DNA of 64,000 bases from Centropus unirufus (lineage: Eukaryota; Chordata; Aves; Cuculiformes; Centropidae): contig VYZI01000033.1 of the NCBI GenBank assembly GCA_013397695.1, positions 3,893,066 to 3,957,065 on the forward strand, in the 5' to 3' direction. The notes below the pieces were generated by a model. That model saw only the letters and a list, made by a program, of their open reading frames with translations, was not told the origin of the DNA and did no database searches. The position numbers and the translations under genes are program-made. Shown piece by piece: positions 1 through 13,330 of this stretch (position 1 is the first letter of the stretch; every line of letters begins with the position of its first letter).

Positions 1-721
1 AAAATAATAATCATCTGACAATTAAGGAGAAAGAAATACAACAACGTGATTGGAAGTCTAGGAGCCTGAAATAAATGGCATTGTTCTGTTTTGAGAGGAA
101 AAAATTGAGGGAAGAAATGGGTATATAGAAGTTTCTGCAAAGAAAATATTAACAAGCTCCATTGCTGAGTGAGGTGTCCTTAACAAAAAAAAGGTGAGAG
201 ATCCCTGTATTGATAGTATGTTCTAGTCTGGCTCATGTAAGACAATTTCCTTTTTTATTTTTTAACTCTGATGTGTTGCTCTATATGATACAATGATGTA
301 TTAGGAGTTATATTGCACTTAACTCCTGAGAATAGTAGCAGGTGTCCATAAATATCTTGGTATAAAGGGGCTTAAAGGTGCAGGAGAAATGAAATTATCT
401 AGTGAAGGACCTGAAAGGAGGCCCCAAGACCGGTCAACTGAGATGTCCGTGTCTGTGTGATACTTCATTGTCTGTTCTGTGCGTCTCATGCCAAGCCTTT
501 ATTCAAATTTGTTTGCATCTGAAAGGAAAAGGAAGGGAAATTTCAATGACTGACTGTTCAGAGTTTTTGTTAGTGTTTTGAGATGGCCCTTGTTTTAGTT
601 TGGAAACTTCTGCTGTAGAGTAGCTGGTATTTGGCCTTGCAGCATTCTTGTTCCTCCAGGTTTCACTTGTGTTGAGAAATCCCACTTGCTGCTGTTATGC
701 AGAAACTTACTTAAGTTCTTG

Positions 722-748
722 TTTTTTTTTTTTTTGTTTTTTTTTTTT
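722..748. repeat. Interrupted poly-T run
   Basis: Two T runs of 14 and 12 bases are separated by a single G. This is simple low-complexity sequence. It could also be the oligo-A tail of a retroposed minus-strand sequence, but I see no recognisable element body next to it. Confidence 0.85.
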
Positions 749-1222
749 CAAAAAATACATGTATGAAGGCTATATTGATGGATTGCATACCGTTGAGAAA
801 TATTGCATAATGGCAGGAATAGTGCTGAAGATGCCACGTCTTTCCAAATGATTGATTCCTCTTCATGCACAAAGGAATCTTGTTTTTACAATAATTTATG
901 TGACCTTGCTTGGTGGGTGCAGTTCATTTCACTGATGAAATACTAAGAGAACTCAATTTTGGTCTGCGTTAATAAGGTGGCAGTGATTTCCCCACTCCCT
1001 TCACCTCTCAAAGAATGAGAGATGTATAAAAGCAAAAACCTCATGGCTTTGGGGCTTTTCTTTGGAGTTGAAGCAATGAAGCATGCTCTGCTGTTTTCTG
1101 TTGCATCACATTGGTTTGATCCTCCATTCTATATGAAAACTGTTGGAGCATTGCTGTGTTTAAATTAAACTGTTGCTGTTGAATCTCAATGGTTTTCCAT
1201 TTGTCTTTTGCAATCTTAGGAC

Positions 1223-1322
1223 CTGATCCTGCAATCATATCAATGCAGAAAGGTCTTTCTATCTAGAAAGTCCAGAACATGTGCAGACGTATCTGCCTGG
1301 ATCAATATGATTGCAGGGTCAG
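1223..1322. repeat. Imperfect inverted repeat, possible decayed MITE
   Basis: The left arm at 1223-1240 reads ctgatcctgcaatcatat. The reverse complement of 1305-1322 matches it at 17 of 18 positions. Inside the loop a second, smaller inverted repeat pairs 1252-1260 with 1265-1273 at 8 of 9 positions, so the whole 100 bp could fold as a nested hairpin. No transposase frame is present. Hairpin-shaped, non-coding repeats whose arms contain a 'tgatcctgcaa' motif are, as I recall, abundant in turtle and crocodilian genomes. An ancient archosaur MITE relic is therefore the favoured reading. A chance hairpin cannot be ruled out. Confidence 0.45.
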
Positions 1323-4300
1323 AATCAGTCATAAAGAGCCCACATCTCATATATCACGGTAAAGCCTTTATTTTACATGTGGCATGTACAAGTACAAAAA
1401 ATGCAGGAGAGTCTACACTATGACTGTATGGGCAGCATTCACTGATGTGCATTAAGGTTTATGTGACTTACAGAACTCCACCACACAGAGAACAGTGGGT
1501 TGTTCCTACATCATGCTGCATTATTGGCAATCTGCAGGTCATTTTTTGAAAAGACAAGTTTGTGACTTCATGAGCTTTGCTGATCACAGCAAAATGCCCC
1601 ATATTTTCAATGATTTGGCCATGTTCATACAGCCTTTGTCTTATCATTGTAATGAATGCTAGTAAAGTTGTAGGATGGTGTGATGAGCAATAGATGCAGT
1701 GGGCTGGCAAAGTCGTTTTCCAGGTAGTTATGTGAATAATGTAGAAGCTGGAATGAGTGGTACTGCCAAACACACATATTGTGCTGGTGTAGTAGACCAG
1801 ACCTGTTTTAGCATAATCTTTCAGAGACTGAAGTAGTTTGAATGAGTGAACTCTTACATCTTAAACATAGCCTGAACATAAAAACTGAAAGCAGATTTTT
1901 GTGTCAAAAAGCCTAAAATTTCCATAACCTCACAATTGCTTGTCAACATGTGATTAAACTTGTGATTCCTATAGCAGAGCTCAGCAGAGAAATAAGAGGG
2001 TGAAAAGGGTTTTAAAATTCCTGGGAACTTTTTTTAGAAAAATCGTAACACCTCTTAAATGCCTTTCTCTTTTGGGTCCTTATACACATAATGTACAATG
2101 GCAGGTACATCAGAAGGCTGTGTAGGAATACCCTCGGAACCACTTTTTCTTGAAACTGTTCTTTGGGAATTACTAACAAGACAGAAATAGTGCTCCTCAT
2201 TTCTTCTGTGAGTTGTAGATTAACCAGCATGGACTGGGGCTGAGTGCTGCTGTAGGGAGAGCGTTGTTGCTTCCAGAAGCAACATTTGAAGATGCGAGTG
2301 TGGCTGTGGTTATGCCAGATGTTTTTTGTCATGCATGACTAGCAAGAGTGATTTTTGAGGACTATTAGCATTCTTTTCCACTCCAGGTCCCGCTCATGCT
2401 CAGTGTTGAGGGGAGGGAGATAACTGGCTGTGTATTGTGGAGGAAGAAGTGTAGTGACCCGCACTGACCATGACTGTTTGTCTTCCCTGCAATTACACTT
2501 GCGGGCTCTTACTATGCTAAACAGTCTAGCCAAGATCCTTGCGGAGGGCAGAGGACATTCACAATTTTGCTTTCTCATTCCACTGTTTTTTTGCCATATG
2601 CAGCAGAAGTCTAACAATGACACACAGAAACGCAGCCTACTATAAAATACTTGAATTGCTTTCTTTTACTTACTGTGTCACTATGCTTATTGGGAAATTT
2701 ATACATAAAGGAACTCGTGGATGCAGTGGCATGTTAGGAAGAGCCATAATTTAATCTCGGACTTGCAACCATGAAGAAGAGTTTTCTAAAGAATGATGCA
2801 ATATTTTTTCTTTTCCCTTATTCAGAATTTTCCAGGACTCTTGTAGCTGCTGCTTCTTTCTCAGAATTGAATCCCATTTTTTCCTTCTGTCAGCTCCTTT
2901 AATCTGTCTTCAGATTTGAACTTGTCTTGACTCTCACTTTTTTTTCAAATGCTCATTGAGAGAACAGCTCCCAAATAGAGAAAGTAACCATCTAACAGCA
3001 GGAACTGAAACACCAGCTGTATTTAGCTTTGCAATCATTGAGACTTTCATGACAACTTTCTAAGTTGTTTATTTCCTGAAAAGTGATGTTAAAACAGCAT
3101 TGTGAGGTTCTACAATTACTGCCACTTCGAGCCTGCTAGATCAATTTTTCTCAGTTTATAGGGAAAAAAGACACTTTTTTTCCCCCCCAAATGCCAGGCT
3201 TGCATATAAACTTCAGATTGGAAAATAAAGCTGTGTGTATTCTGACTTTTGCATCTCTAGCAGCAAGGCCAGAGATGTTCTTAACAATTCTGTTGTGGAG
3301 GTGCGTGGGTCAGAGAGTCAGCTGGTCTTCTTCTAAAAGTTGCATTGCCTGTGCAACAGGAATGAAAAGCAGTTAAAAGCTTATTTTTGTCATCTAGGAA
3401 ACTTTACTGGAGTTATTACTACACTAAAGCACAGTTCTGCCACATAAATAGACAATATTTTTGCACTAATGCTGTTTTGTCTATAGGTTCAAGAGCAAAT
3501 ATAGTTGTCTCAGGCAATTTAGCATCTTTTTTTTTATCTTGGAATGAATTTATTTCAACCATCTTGAAATAGTCCCTGCTGCAAACAGTAGGAAAATAGA
3601 AAGTACAAGAATCCTGCAAAAAAATTTACTAATTTTATTAGACCTTGTATCATTGTCTTTGCTGTTGTTTTTAGGGGGTAGAATTTTGGTTGTTTGGGGT
3701 TTTTTTGAGAAGGATAGAGTGAAACATTGCACCCATATTTAATAAAATTTATCGACTTACACCTTCAAAAATGCTGACAGTTCTGTGAAATATCGTCTGC
3801 ACCCTTGGGGTACCGTGCTATCACCTATTTTATGTGACTTCCAATGACCAGTTGAATACGTGGTTTTTGAAGTGCATGGTCCAGCTCCACCTAAGCTCTA
3901 TGAGACCAGGTAGAATTAGAGTACAAAATGGCACAGTAAGCAGCCTTAATTTCAAAAATCCTAGAAATGCTGCATTTTTTCTGTTAGCGCATGTACATGT
4001 GTGCATAAGTAACAGTGTGTAACTAAGATACTAAACTAAATAAATGCAAGAAATACTAATGTCTTTACAGCTGTATTTCAGCCAGAGATCATCATAAATG
4101 TTTCTAGTTATTGTTAAAAATCATGTCTGATGCCTGCTGTTCATTCTATAGTGAAATAATTATCAGTTTCAAAGGAGGGAAATTCCCCAGCAACTTTTCT
4201 TCCAAGAAAGTAATAAACTTCTGAATATGAGGGTAGTTTTTACTTGATATGCTATCTTCCATTTTATATTAACCTTTTGTCACTTATTTCTAAAATTCCA

Positions 4301-5404
4301 AATACAAGGAGAGCATGTATTGCTACCGAGTTGTGACTTGTTATGTTGCAGGTCTTTTCTGAGGCATTGCATTTTCACTGTCAGTAGGTTAGCTTAAAAG
4401 CCTGTTACAATTGTTAAGACATGTTAAGCCCTCCATGCTTCAACAAGATCTGGGTTTTTTTCAGACTGTTGTTGAGACACCTGAGTTGTTTTTCCCACAA
4501 GTCTCTGACAAATTACTTGACCTGTGTTTTCTTGCCCATTCTACTAATTAGTAGTAAAGGGTGTGAGTCATTTGTCTTTACAAAGTAGCATGTCAGTATT
4601 TAAGTGTCTTAAGCAGAAAATATACTCTGTTCTTAATGACTTAGGGTTTTTTTAAAATGCTACTTGCCTGGTTTTGCAGGTTGTGAGTGAAAACCAATAA
4701 ATAACATGATTTTTTGATATTGCTAATATCCATGCTTCTAACCATATAACAACATTGGCCTATTGATTTTTATTACTTCTACCCTCTTTTCATGTGTTTT
4801 TTATTAGACCCACAACTAAGCCTTGAATCAAATATAATAATCCTTGTGCAAATTCTAACTCAGGCTTTGAAGCACTCCAGGAAGAAGACTGACTTGTATA
4901 TTACAAAGTAAATTGTCTATAAAAATTCCCCCTATGGTGGCACTTTTATCTCTGAATAAAGATTTATCTTGCATCTGGATTGGACAAAAATTTAAATCAT
5001 GGTATTTGTGTGGAGTATTGCTGTGGGAAAGGGTGGTTTATCTCTTTAGAAATAGTGGTTAAGTGTTGTTAAAGTATTGTAGTTGCATTGTTCTGGTGGA
5101 AAGTGTCTTCTTTAGTATTTCTTAACACTGAAAGAAAAGTATAAGTATATTGTTCCATTCCCTGCAGGCTAATGTGCATCCCATGGTGAGGAATACTTTG
5201 CAAATAATTGAAAATGCCTTAAACTTGAATGTTGTGTTTATAATGCTTTGATAACCCCTTTGTAGTGAAGGCACCTTCTATTTAACAAATAGTTGCTATG
5301 TAAACAGTTGAAAGCCAGCATATTGGAGAAACTTAATGTTGTCCCAGTTGCTGTTACGTATTACATGAGCTTGTGTAAACATGGTTCTTTTCCTTCTCTT
5401 TTAG

Positions 5405-5493
5405 TAGGACTGAGAAAAGTCTTAGCAGGGATGGAAGCTACTTTGGCCTCATTGAAAATCTGGTCAGTGCATGTGTTGCTGACTTTGAATTTG
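5405..5493 (+). other. Exon-like segment of unknown identity (weak)
   Basis: A pyrimidine-rich acceptor ending in ttttag precedes base 5405, and the segment ends at a G followed by gtgaga at 5494. One reading frame (offset 1) is open for 29 codons and translates to a mixed hydrophobic and charged peptide that includes DGSYFGLIENLVSA. I cannot match it to any family. A second frame is also open here, which weakens the case. A rough estimate suggests several acceptor-donor pairs with an open frame arise by chance in a window this size, so this is only a candidate. Confidence 0.12.
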
Positions 5494-7592
5494 GTGAGAT
5501 ACCTCATCCATAAGGCTGGATATAATTGCTGGGCAGTACTGCATTATTTGACGGGGCGGTGCATAGTTACAACTCCCTGAAACAGCAGGATTTAATTTAT
5601 CTTATGGAACTGAGGAAGCAGTCATTATTTATCTCCCAAATACATGTTTGGTCTCTGCATCCTTCTGCCTATTGACAGAGGAGTCAGATATTTTGGCTTA
5701 ACTACAACTAAAGCTGAGAACAACAAAAGACAAAAGCTAATTAGTATTCTTTTGACTGCGGCTCTAAGGGGATGGAACTGTCTTCTCAACTCCTTCTCAA
5801 GCTCCAGTAGAGATTAAAAGAAGACGATAACTACAAGGGAGAACAAAAAAAAAAGTAACTAGGCAGATGCAGTCAAGAAAAAGAACTGGCCTAAGCATTT
5901 ATTTACCCTGCAAATTCATGCAAAAACCTTGAAGAGAGACCTGCATTGACACCTTTGCAGTTTTCTTCCATGGATTTTGCACAGGCTCTCACTCTTGCTT
6001 GGCGTTTGCTGTTTTTCAGTTGCTTTTACTGAACAGATTTGTGGAGGAAATGGTCTCACTGCAAAGCAGCACAAAAGAACATAGACAGTGTATCATGCAA
6101 TGCAATATACCAGGGGGGATCAGCAACCTGCTGCACGAGCACATTCCGTTGAAGGATTAAGTTATATCTACTTAAAAATGTAATATGGACAAAAGTTTTT
6201 GATCTATAAAAGCAGAGTGAAAATTCACATCTCACAGGTGGCTGTTTTAGCTTAATGCTGTATAAAGGGTTAGATACAAATCAGCTTCTGTAGCATCAGA
6301 AACAGTTCAGAACTTGTGGTGAAGGTCTAAACCTGTGAAATTATTGGCGTCTACCGCCTGAGATACTAATATATCCAAAGAAGTGCTGACTTTGTCCGAA
6401 TTCTTGTTCATCCTATTTACTCCAAGTTTTAAATTGATTCTTTTTGCTTTTTCTTCTTTTCTTCTTCAGCACTTTTTCATTGTGGCTGTTCTGACTGGTT
6501 TGGCTGACAGCTCTCTTCTGACAGCTGTCACCTGGAAAGGATATCTCCTGAGGCTGCAGAATTGTAGGACCAGTGTTAAGGAAGTGCATCAAGGCAGATC
6601 ATAGTTTAATCCTTTTCCACATACAAGCAGCATGTAACCATGAATTCAAGTAACTAATCCAATAGATAGCCAAGAACCCTATTTGTGGTGAGAGCTGTAA
6701 TTTGGGTTTGATGTTGTACTATATCCTTTGTTTATGATGTAGATATGAGAGGCACAGGGTGCGTTAATGCAGCTTATGAACAATGTGCACTGTTAATGTC
6801 AACTAGAGAAACATACTCACCCTGCAAAAGTTGCTTCAGCAATCAAAACTCCCATGGCCATTACAGCTGGAAATAGGTCTTTTTTCTTGTCAAAGTTGAT
6901 TCTCTCAAAAGAAGTTGGGTGGACAGGAAAAAAACATCTCTTGGGACTCATCAGTAATGAAGACAATTTTTTCATTGCTGGTAGAGGTTAGGATGGCTGT
7001 AAAGCTTTTCCAATTTCTGCCAAAACTGATAACCTACAGCACCTGCCAGCAGGCTGGAAACTGCAGAACACAGCAGACTCTACCATAGCTTGATTAAGTA
7101 CAGCTAAGGTTTAGCAAAGATGTAAAGCCTGCCTACTCTGGTTGTGCTACCTCTGCCCATTTGTTCTTTTCCTTTATTTCTAAACAAAAATAATCTGTAG
7201 GGTGACTTTTTCTCTGCTATGTCCACTATTTTGAAGTGAAATGTCATAAAGTATGACACCTCTTGGCTATATTTATCTTTTGTTTACCTTAAAAAGGATA
7301 CAAATCCTTAGAAGGATTAAAAATTATGTCCTTTCCTACAAAATATTGTAATCTAGGATAAAAGTAAAAATGTATTCAGTCATCTAAATTTTTTACAAAT
7401 ATATACTGTCCCTGGCAATATGCCTTTTGGTATGTTCCTTCCATGATTCCATCAACAAACCAACCAGGGGGATAAGCCTATGTTATTGTTAGCAGAGCTA
7501 GCTCCAGGAAGACATACACCAGTTTGACTTGATCAACCCTTCTGTTTTGCTGAAATTCCATAAGACATTAGTGAAGCAGACAGTATACTGGC

Positions 7593-8256
7593 TGTCATGT
7601 TTTAACCCTACCCAGTTAAATTTTGACAGCTAAACTCTGCAGTCAAGCTTCCAAAATCCCTTCCCACCCCACAAGGAAGGTCGAGATGGAAATGAGAAGG
7701 AAAAAAGGTTGGAAACTAAAACTACAGCTTAAATGAAATAATAATAATAATAACAATAATAATGGCAAATAATTGGAAAGTAATAAAATATATATGAGAT
7801 CACCACCACCCATCGATGACCGTATGTCACCACAAACACTCCATGGCCAGGAGGGAGCTGGACTCAGGAACTGGATTCAGGAGCACATAGATCTGGGATC
7901 AGGAACAAGCAGATAGATGAGGTCCGCTCTGGATGTTGGCCACCACAGAGGAGAGTGAGACTGTCGTGATCTCTCAAGTTTATGCCAAGTTTGACATATA
8001 GGGGGTGGAATCCTCTGTTGGTCAGTTTAGGGTCACTTGCCCTATTCGTCCCTCCTTGCAGGTGGAGCCCCCTTCCCCTCCCCATTGAGGATGGTTAAAT
8101 ATAAGCATTGGCCTTTTTGCATACCAATGCCCTGTGTTATCACTTTTAGGGAAGAACACTATCTCAAAAACATGCCGCTAGTTTCCAGAGAATGAATTTA
8201 ATTAGAACAACTGCGTTACTCACAAAACTGACTCTAATTTAGCTCAAACCACAACA
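7593..8256 (-). mobile_element. Solo LTR of an avian endogenous retrovirus, antisense
   Basis: On the minus strand the element begins TGTTGTGG at 8256 and ends with ACATGACA at 7593, giving the TG...CA termini of a retroviral LTR and a length of 664 bp. A TATA-like stretch lies about 150-170 bp inside the 5' end (near 8088-8105). The last third carries an ATT-type microsatellite (AAT on + at 7736-7763). No gag, pol or env sequence flanks it, so it is a solo LTR left by recombination between two LTRs. I see no clear target-site duplication: the flanking bases ctggc and ctcga match poorly, which suggests age or a missed boundary. The family resembles avian ERVL-type LTRs, but that assignment is from memory. 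The 73-codon minus frame inside it (7864-8085) is part of the LTR, not a gene. Confidence 0.75.
7736..7763. repeat. (AAT)n microsatellite within LTR
   Basis: About nine AAT units, interrupted once by a C, lie inside the LTR at 7593-8256. It probably expanded after insertion and would be length-polymorphic. Confidence 0.9.
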
Positions 8257-11200
8257 CTCGAAGTGTGAAAGCAGGCACGGCTGTCCTTATTATGTTCTTT
8301 TGTTCATATTTTAATCCTCTTAAATCCTTTTTGCATAGTCTTTTCCAGGAAAGAATCAGGTGCTTGACTGTTTTTTGTGACTACTTTTGTTTCTCTTAAT
8401 TCTTTGTCAGATTGTTCCTTTTTGGTCTCAGATTTTAGCGGTGGTCATTGAAAGATGTCAGAATTCACTCTGGACTAGAGGATGTGTGAGGGGTGGCCCA
8501 TCACTCTTGGTTGACTGGCAAACTGACAGTAATGTTGCTCTGCAATAGCTGTCATAGATCAGTGGCCATTTAGGATATCATGGGATTTGTGGGCCACTCC
8601 TCCTGCAATCCTGATATCAGCGTATGTTTTGATATAGGAGGGTAAGAATAGTTTGAGAACATCAAAGAGCAGACAACAGCCTGAGGAGACTGAGTAGCAT
8701 ACAAATGATCAATGAAGTGATGTTCTTGGCACTGCTAGCATTATGTTTTGGATAATATATTCAGGAGGAAGTAAATCACTAATGGGATTTCAGAAGCACA
8801 AAAGGAGATTTTAGTGTAATAAGTTACATTCACAAAGGTGTTACCAAGTATCTATAGATATTACTGGAGCTTGGAGGATTTTTTTTTTGTGAGTGAACTG
8901 CAAACAGCATACCGAAATTTTTCACTCTGTTGAATACCAAATTGGTGCATTATCTGCTGAAGATGACATTAGCGCTTTGCATTACTTTCATCATTCACCT
9001 ACTCCTGCTGGGAGATCAGTAGGTTTTGACACTTTAAGAAATACCATTAGTCCTTTGCTGGCTCCTTGAAAAACCTGGTAACTTCATGGCACCTGAAATT
9101 ATCTCACCTGAAATTATCTTATTTCCAGATTGTTCTCTTGAAGCAAATAGCACCAATGTGAAATCTTCAAGCCCACAGACTTGCTAGTTTTCACAGAAAG
9201 GAATTGATCTTCCCTCTTTGCATTCTGTCTCTGAACAATTCTTTCTTTTTTCAAAGTATTTTATATTTTTTGCGTGGCTACTTCGTTTTCTTCAGTACCT
9301 TCTTGTGAATCACCTTACTAAAAGACTTCTGGAAGCCTACACATGTGAAGTATGGTAACTGTATTTCCTTCTTTCGCTGTCTTGGTGTTGTAATAATGAT
9401 GAAAATATTCCTGTGTGAAACAATGCTGCTCTACTCATTGAAAATATCTGGGAAACAGTGAACCGATCATTTAACTTGTTCACTGGGTACATATGTGGAT
9501 GTACCAGTCTGTAACTCTGCAGATTGAAAATTAGTTATTTTCCTCTTTGTTGTACATGAATGTGTCAAGGGAGGAGAGGGAGAACTGAATGCACACACTT
9601 CATCATGCACTAGAAAATGTAATTGAAAACATGCACTGAGGATATGGTTGTAACGGTGTGTGCTCTCTCTCTGTCACAGGTGGAGTTGGATAAGTAGCCC
9701 AGGCAGGACTTTGAAGCATCCATTTTTACTACCTGCCGTCTCTAGGCAGCATGCACATACCTATGTAATCTGGGAACCGGTACTTGTACAAGGTACTCCC
9801 ACTGCTCTCCAGCTCTGGGCTTCCAGATCCTTCTTCAGGTTGCTAGAGCTTGCCCTTTATAATGCTTCTTCCCTGGCCACTACAAGCTGATAAGACAGAT
9901 TATTTCCTTCTGGTTCTAGGTGGCCTTTTACAGATGTGACCATTCCACCATTACTTTTTTTTCTGTATGTCTTTCCATCAGTCTTTCTTCAATGTTTCCT
10001 ATGTCTCTTATCGCTCTTTCCAGTGTGCCCAGATGCTCAGGTTAGGTAACCTAGTGATGATGCAGAAATGCAGTATTTATATTTCATGTAAATCTCAGTC
10101 TGGCTTCTATTACAATGGGATAATTTCAAGTTCGGAGTTTCTATTTCAGATTCATTGAAATATCTATGCAAGCAGAATTAGTTTGAATAAAACTGTCTTC
10201 CCATTGACCAAAGGAGAAGGGTAAAATGGCATCATTTTTCTATAGGGTAATTTCAGGTAATGAAAATAAACGAGATTTGTTTTAATAGTATAGTCATGTA
10301 CTTGGTTTTCAAGTAGTTTTAATCACAGTCCTAGAACTGTTGTAAAAAGGCTGACTGATTATTTCAGTTTACCCTGAAAAGATAGAAACAGGTTTCCCTG
10401 TGCAGTTGTTGGGGTCAGTTCTACTGAGCTAAAATAGAAGTGCTCACATGGTCGTTAGTGCATTTGCTTAATTAAAATGAGCTTAAAACATACCTTTTCA
10501 TTAGGCGAATATTAAGCTCCAGTTTTGTTTAGGTAAAAGCAGAACATTAAATAGGCATAGAATATTAGCACTGATGTAACTGATCCAAATAGATGCACGT
10601 ATTTATAAACACAAAAAATCTTACTTTAATATGGCTATGCCATTTTCCCTTTTGCTTGCCACTAACTGAGGAAAAGCTCATGAGGTAACTATCACATACT
10701 AATTTACAAACAGCAGCTTTTAAAGGTTGATCAAGTGTCTGAGATTACCTGCATGCTCAAGTCAGATAGAAGATTGCCTTCAATACTGTCTGACAAATTT
10801 CTTATTGCTAATGTTTTCTAACAAAGAAAAAGTGTGTTAAAATGCTGTGTGTTTCATGTGATGTCCTGTGGAAACTTTCTTATGCTTAACTTTGCTTGAA
10901 TTTGTTGTGTTGGCATTGGGTTTCACTTTATTTAGTTACTGTTTGGTTTCTTCTGGTGGGTCAAAGCCGCTGCCTTATCCGTGCTCTCCAAGATTCACAG
11001 GGAGTAGTAGTGGCCAACAGTGAATTCACTGTGGTTCTTGCTGTTTCCATACAGCTTACCAGAAACGTTATGGGCATACTCTAGGATGTAATCTTTTTCT
11101 TTTGCTATAGTAGTTAGTTTTCTGGGTCTGTCTCTTAATTTGTCATGCTTACATTTTCTGTTTCTTAAAATAATAATTTTGTTCCAATGTTTATAATTTC

Positions 11201-13330
11201 TGTACTTATCACAGTTTGTCTGTGTAGAAAAGTAATGACAAAATTTCAGACTAAGAAGTGCTCAGTTTAAAGTGCTAGAGTTTCTACAGAATAGCGCATT
11301 CCTGGTCAGTGCTACTGATCAGACAGCCTATCCATTCTTTATTATATTGCAAGTGCTGACATTGTTTCATCTCCAGATCATAAAGGTAAACTGCTTGTCT
11401 GGCACTTGAGCTCTGGTTTCTTTTAATGTAGTTCTAATAGCATGGTATTTTTTTCCTTGAAATAGGAGGAAAAATGGTATCGTGGAGACATGGCATGGAG
11501 CTTTTTATCCCATCAGAGTTTGACACCTTGTAACACCGAAGGAGACACAGAACTGATGTGTCGTAGACAACCTGTATTATGGCAAGTCTTGACAACATTA
11601 GGTGTGAGTGAGGGGCCCATGAGTGGGAATTTGTGGGGACTTTTGGCTTGAGTGAGTTCTTTCCGCTAAAACTCATCTATTTTCAAAAATACTTCATTAG
11701 CAACATTGCCATCTTTGTCATTTGAGACAGAGGCTAAGTAGGATTTTCTTGTAGGATATTCTGACTTTTGAAGCTATTTTGAAGAAGCTACACTACAAAT
11801 TTAGCCATGGTAATGCAGCAAGTTTGGGGCGTCTGTCTCCCCTCTTCCCTCCACCCCCAAATGCGAGTGTACAGCAGTACTCTTCAAAATATGAGTTTAG
11901 CACCAAAATAACTGCAAAGATTTTTTTTTTTCTTTAATAGTTTTATTTACCTATGGAACATCTAGGAGGCGCAAAGACAACTGACAGTAGAACTGTAATG
12001 CTTTGAAACTGCTTCCCATTGTAGCTGTGATTTCAATGTCAGTACTGTCTTTCCTTGTTGTGCAGAAAGCAAATCTAGCTAAGGGATGGGAAAAAGCATT
12101 TCTGTCATCATACCAAATATGTATTAAGTAGGTGAATTTACACAAGAGTGTGTATGTGGAAGTCATTCACTGAGGCCATGCTTTCACTGTGTCTTCATAT
12201 TTGCAATCCAGTCCTTGTTGGAAGGCTTGATGTTCATAGCAAAAATAATATTATATGGTTGTCTTGTTGGGTTTTTTTGTTTTGTTTGGGTTTTTATTTT
12301 CAAAGAGGGTAATATTTAGTGTAAGATCATTTTAAGAGGTTACTGTGTGAAAAAGCTGGTTTTTTTTTCCTGGCAATTCAAGTTTAAGTACATAGATAAA
12401 ACTGAATTGAAGCTGCATTAGAATTTGCATTGAAGAACAAGATTTCATCCCACAACTGAAAAGAAGCAGCAAAAATAAGTTATACGGCTTTGCATAAGAA
12501 TATGTTCATTACAGTGTTAGGATTCTTCCAGAATGCTGTATTACAACCTGAATTTTGGGGTGCCTATCACTTCATTTTTTTACTCAATGGCAAAGTTCAA
12601 GAGGCAAAATCCACTTTGCTTTTGCTCTCATCACCATCTTGCTATTTGGTATAGCTTTGACCTGCAATTACTAATTATGCTTCTTTAAGTACACTTAGGA
12701 ATTCTTCTTCCATGTTTCTCTTGTTTGCATTTCTGGCAGAATGTCAAGTGTAACCTTGTGAGGATAGTTTGACATTTCTGCAGCTGCAATCTATCCCACT
12801 ATGTTTTGCTCATGACCAGATGTAGTAAATTTGTTATCTTCTTTATCCAGAAAGAGAATAGATTTATCAGACATAATTAGTTTGTTTTAAATTATGGCTG
12901 CTTATCACTCTTACCTTTGTTATCACAGGGTTTGTTTGTAGTTTTTGTTATATAAATATTTGCAGCGTTCTTTTACTAATGAGAATTTACAGCTGCTTTC
13001 CATTAAAATGAGCTTAACAGATCCAGAGCTACCTTTTAATCATTTAAGAAAAATTGGTTAGCAATTTGGAAGGGGGATCAACACACTTGGCACCCTAGCA
13101 AGTGTGTCATCTAGCTCTTTGGAAGCTCTGGGCTAGTGTCAGTGGAGAAGCATTCAGATATGTTAGCAAGGATACATCTGTTGGATGACACACTGGGTCA
13201 AGCAGAGAAAGGATGGCTTCTTTTTACCATTTCCCGAGTGCATTTAAGTAATGGAGTATCTGATGAATGGTGGGATGTATGTTTTCTGCATACCTAAAAC
13301 ATAAAGTCGAGCTGATTCAGACTTTCTCAA
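8257..13330. other. AT-rich non-coding stretch between two LTRs
   Basis: No recognisable gene lies here. The block contains a perfect 15-bp tandem duplication at 9090-9119 and a weak acceptor-donor pair at 11290-11385 with a 32-codon open frame. The acceptor at 9680 is strong, but the frame after it shows no known motif and no good donor. I see no further transposon remnants. Confidence 0.55.
9090..9119. repeat. 15-bp perfect tandem duplication
   Basis: The unit cacctgaaattatct occurs twice in direct succession with no mismatch. It is a small, apparently recent duplication or replication-slippage product. Confidence 0.95.

Larger units (their letters stand above)
1..7592. other. AT-rich non-coding stretch
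   Basis: This block has no gene I recognise. Open frames are about 100 codons or shorter and lack known motifs, as expected by chance in AT-rich vertebrate DNA. It holds a T-rich run near 722-748, an inverted repeat at 1223-1322, and a weak exon-like segment at 5405-5493, each listed separately. A segment near 4495-4560 faintly resembles the tail of an ancient CORE-SINE/MIR. The rest looks like unique intergenic or intronic sequence. Confidence 0.6.

Noticed and set aside
7864..8085. 73-codon minus-strand open frame
   Set aside because: It lies wholly inside the solo LTR and is non-coding LTR sequence.
9680..9890. Strong acceptor at 9680 followed by an open frame to 9890
   Set aside because: No usable donor or known motif. 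The frame reads like random translation, and strong acceptors are frequent in T-rich DNA.
11290..11385. 96-bp acceptor-donor pair with a 32-codon open frame
   Set aside because: The donor is mediocre (gtaaac) and the translation is dominated by hydrophobic residues from T-rich DNA. Pairs like this are expected several times by chance.
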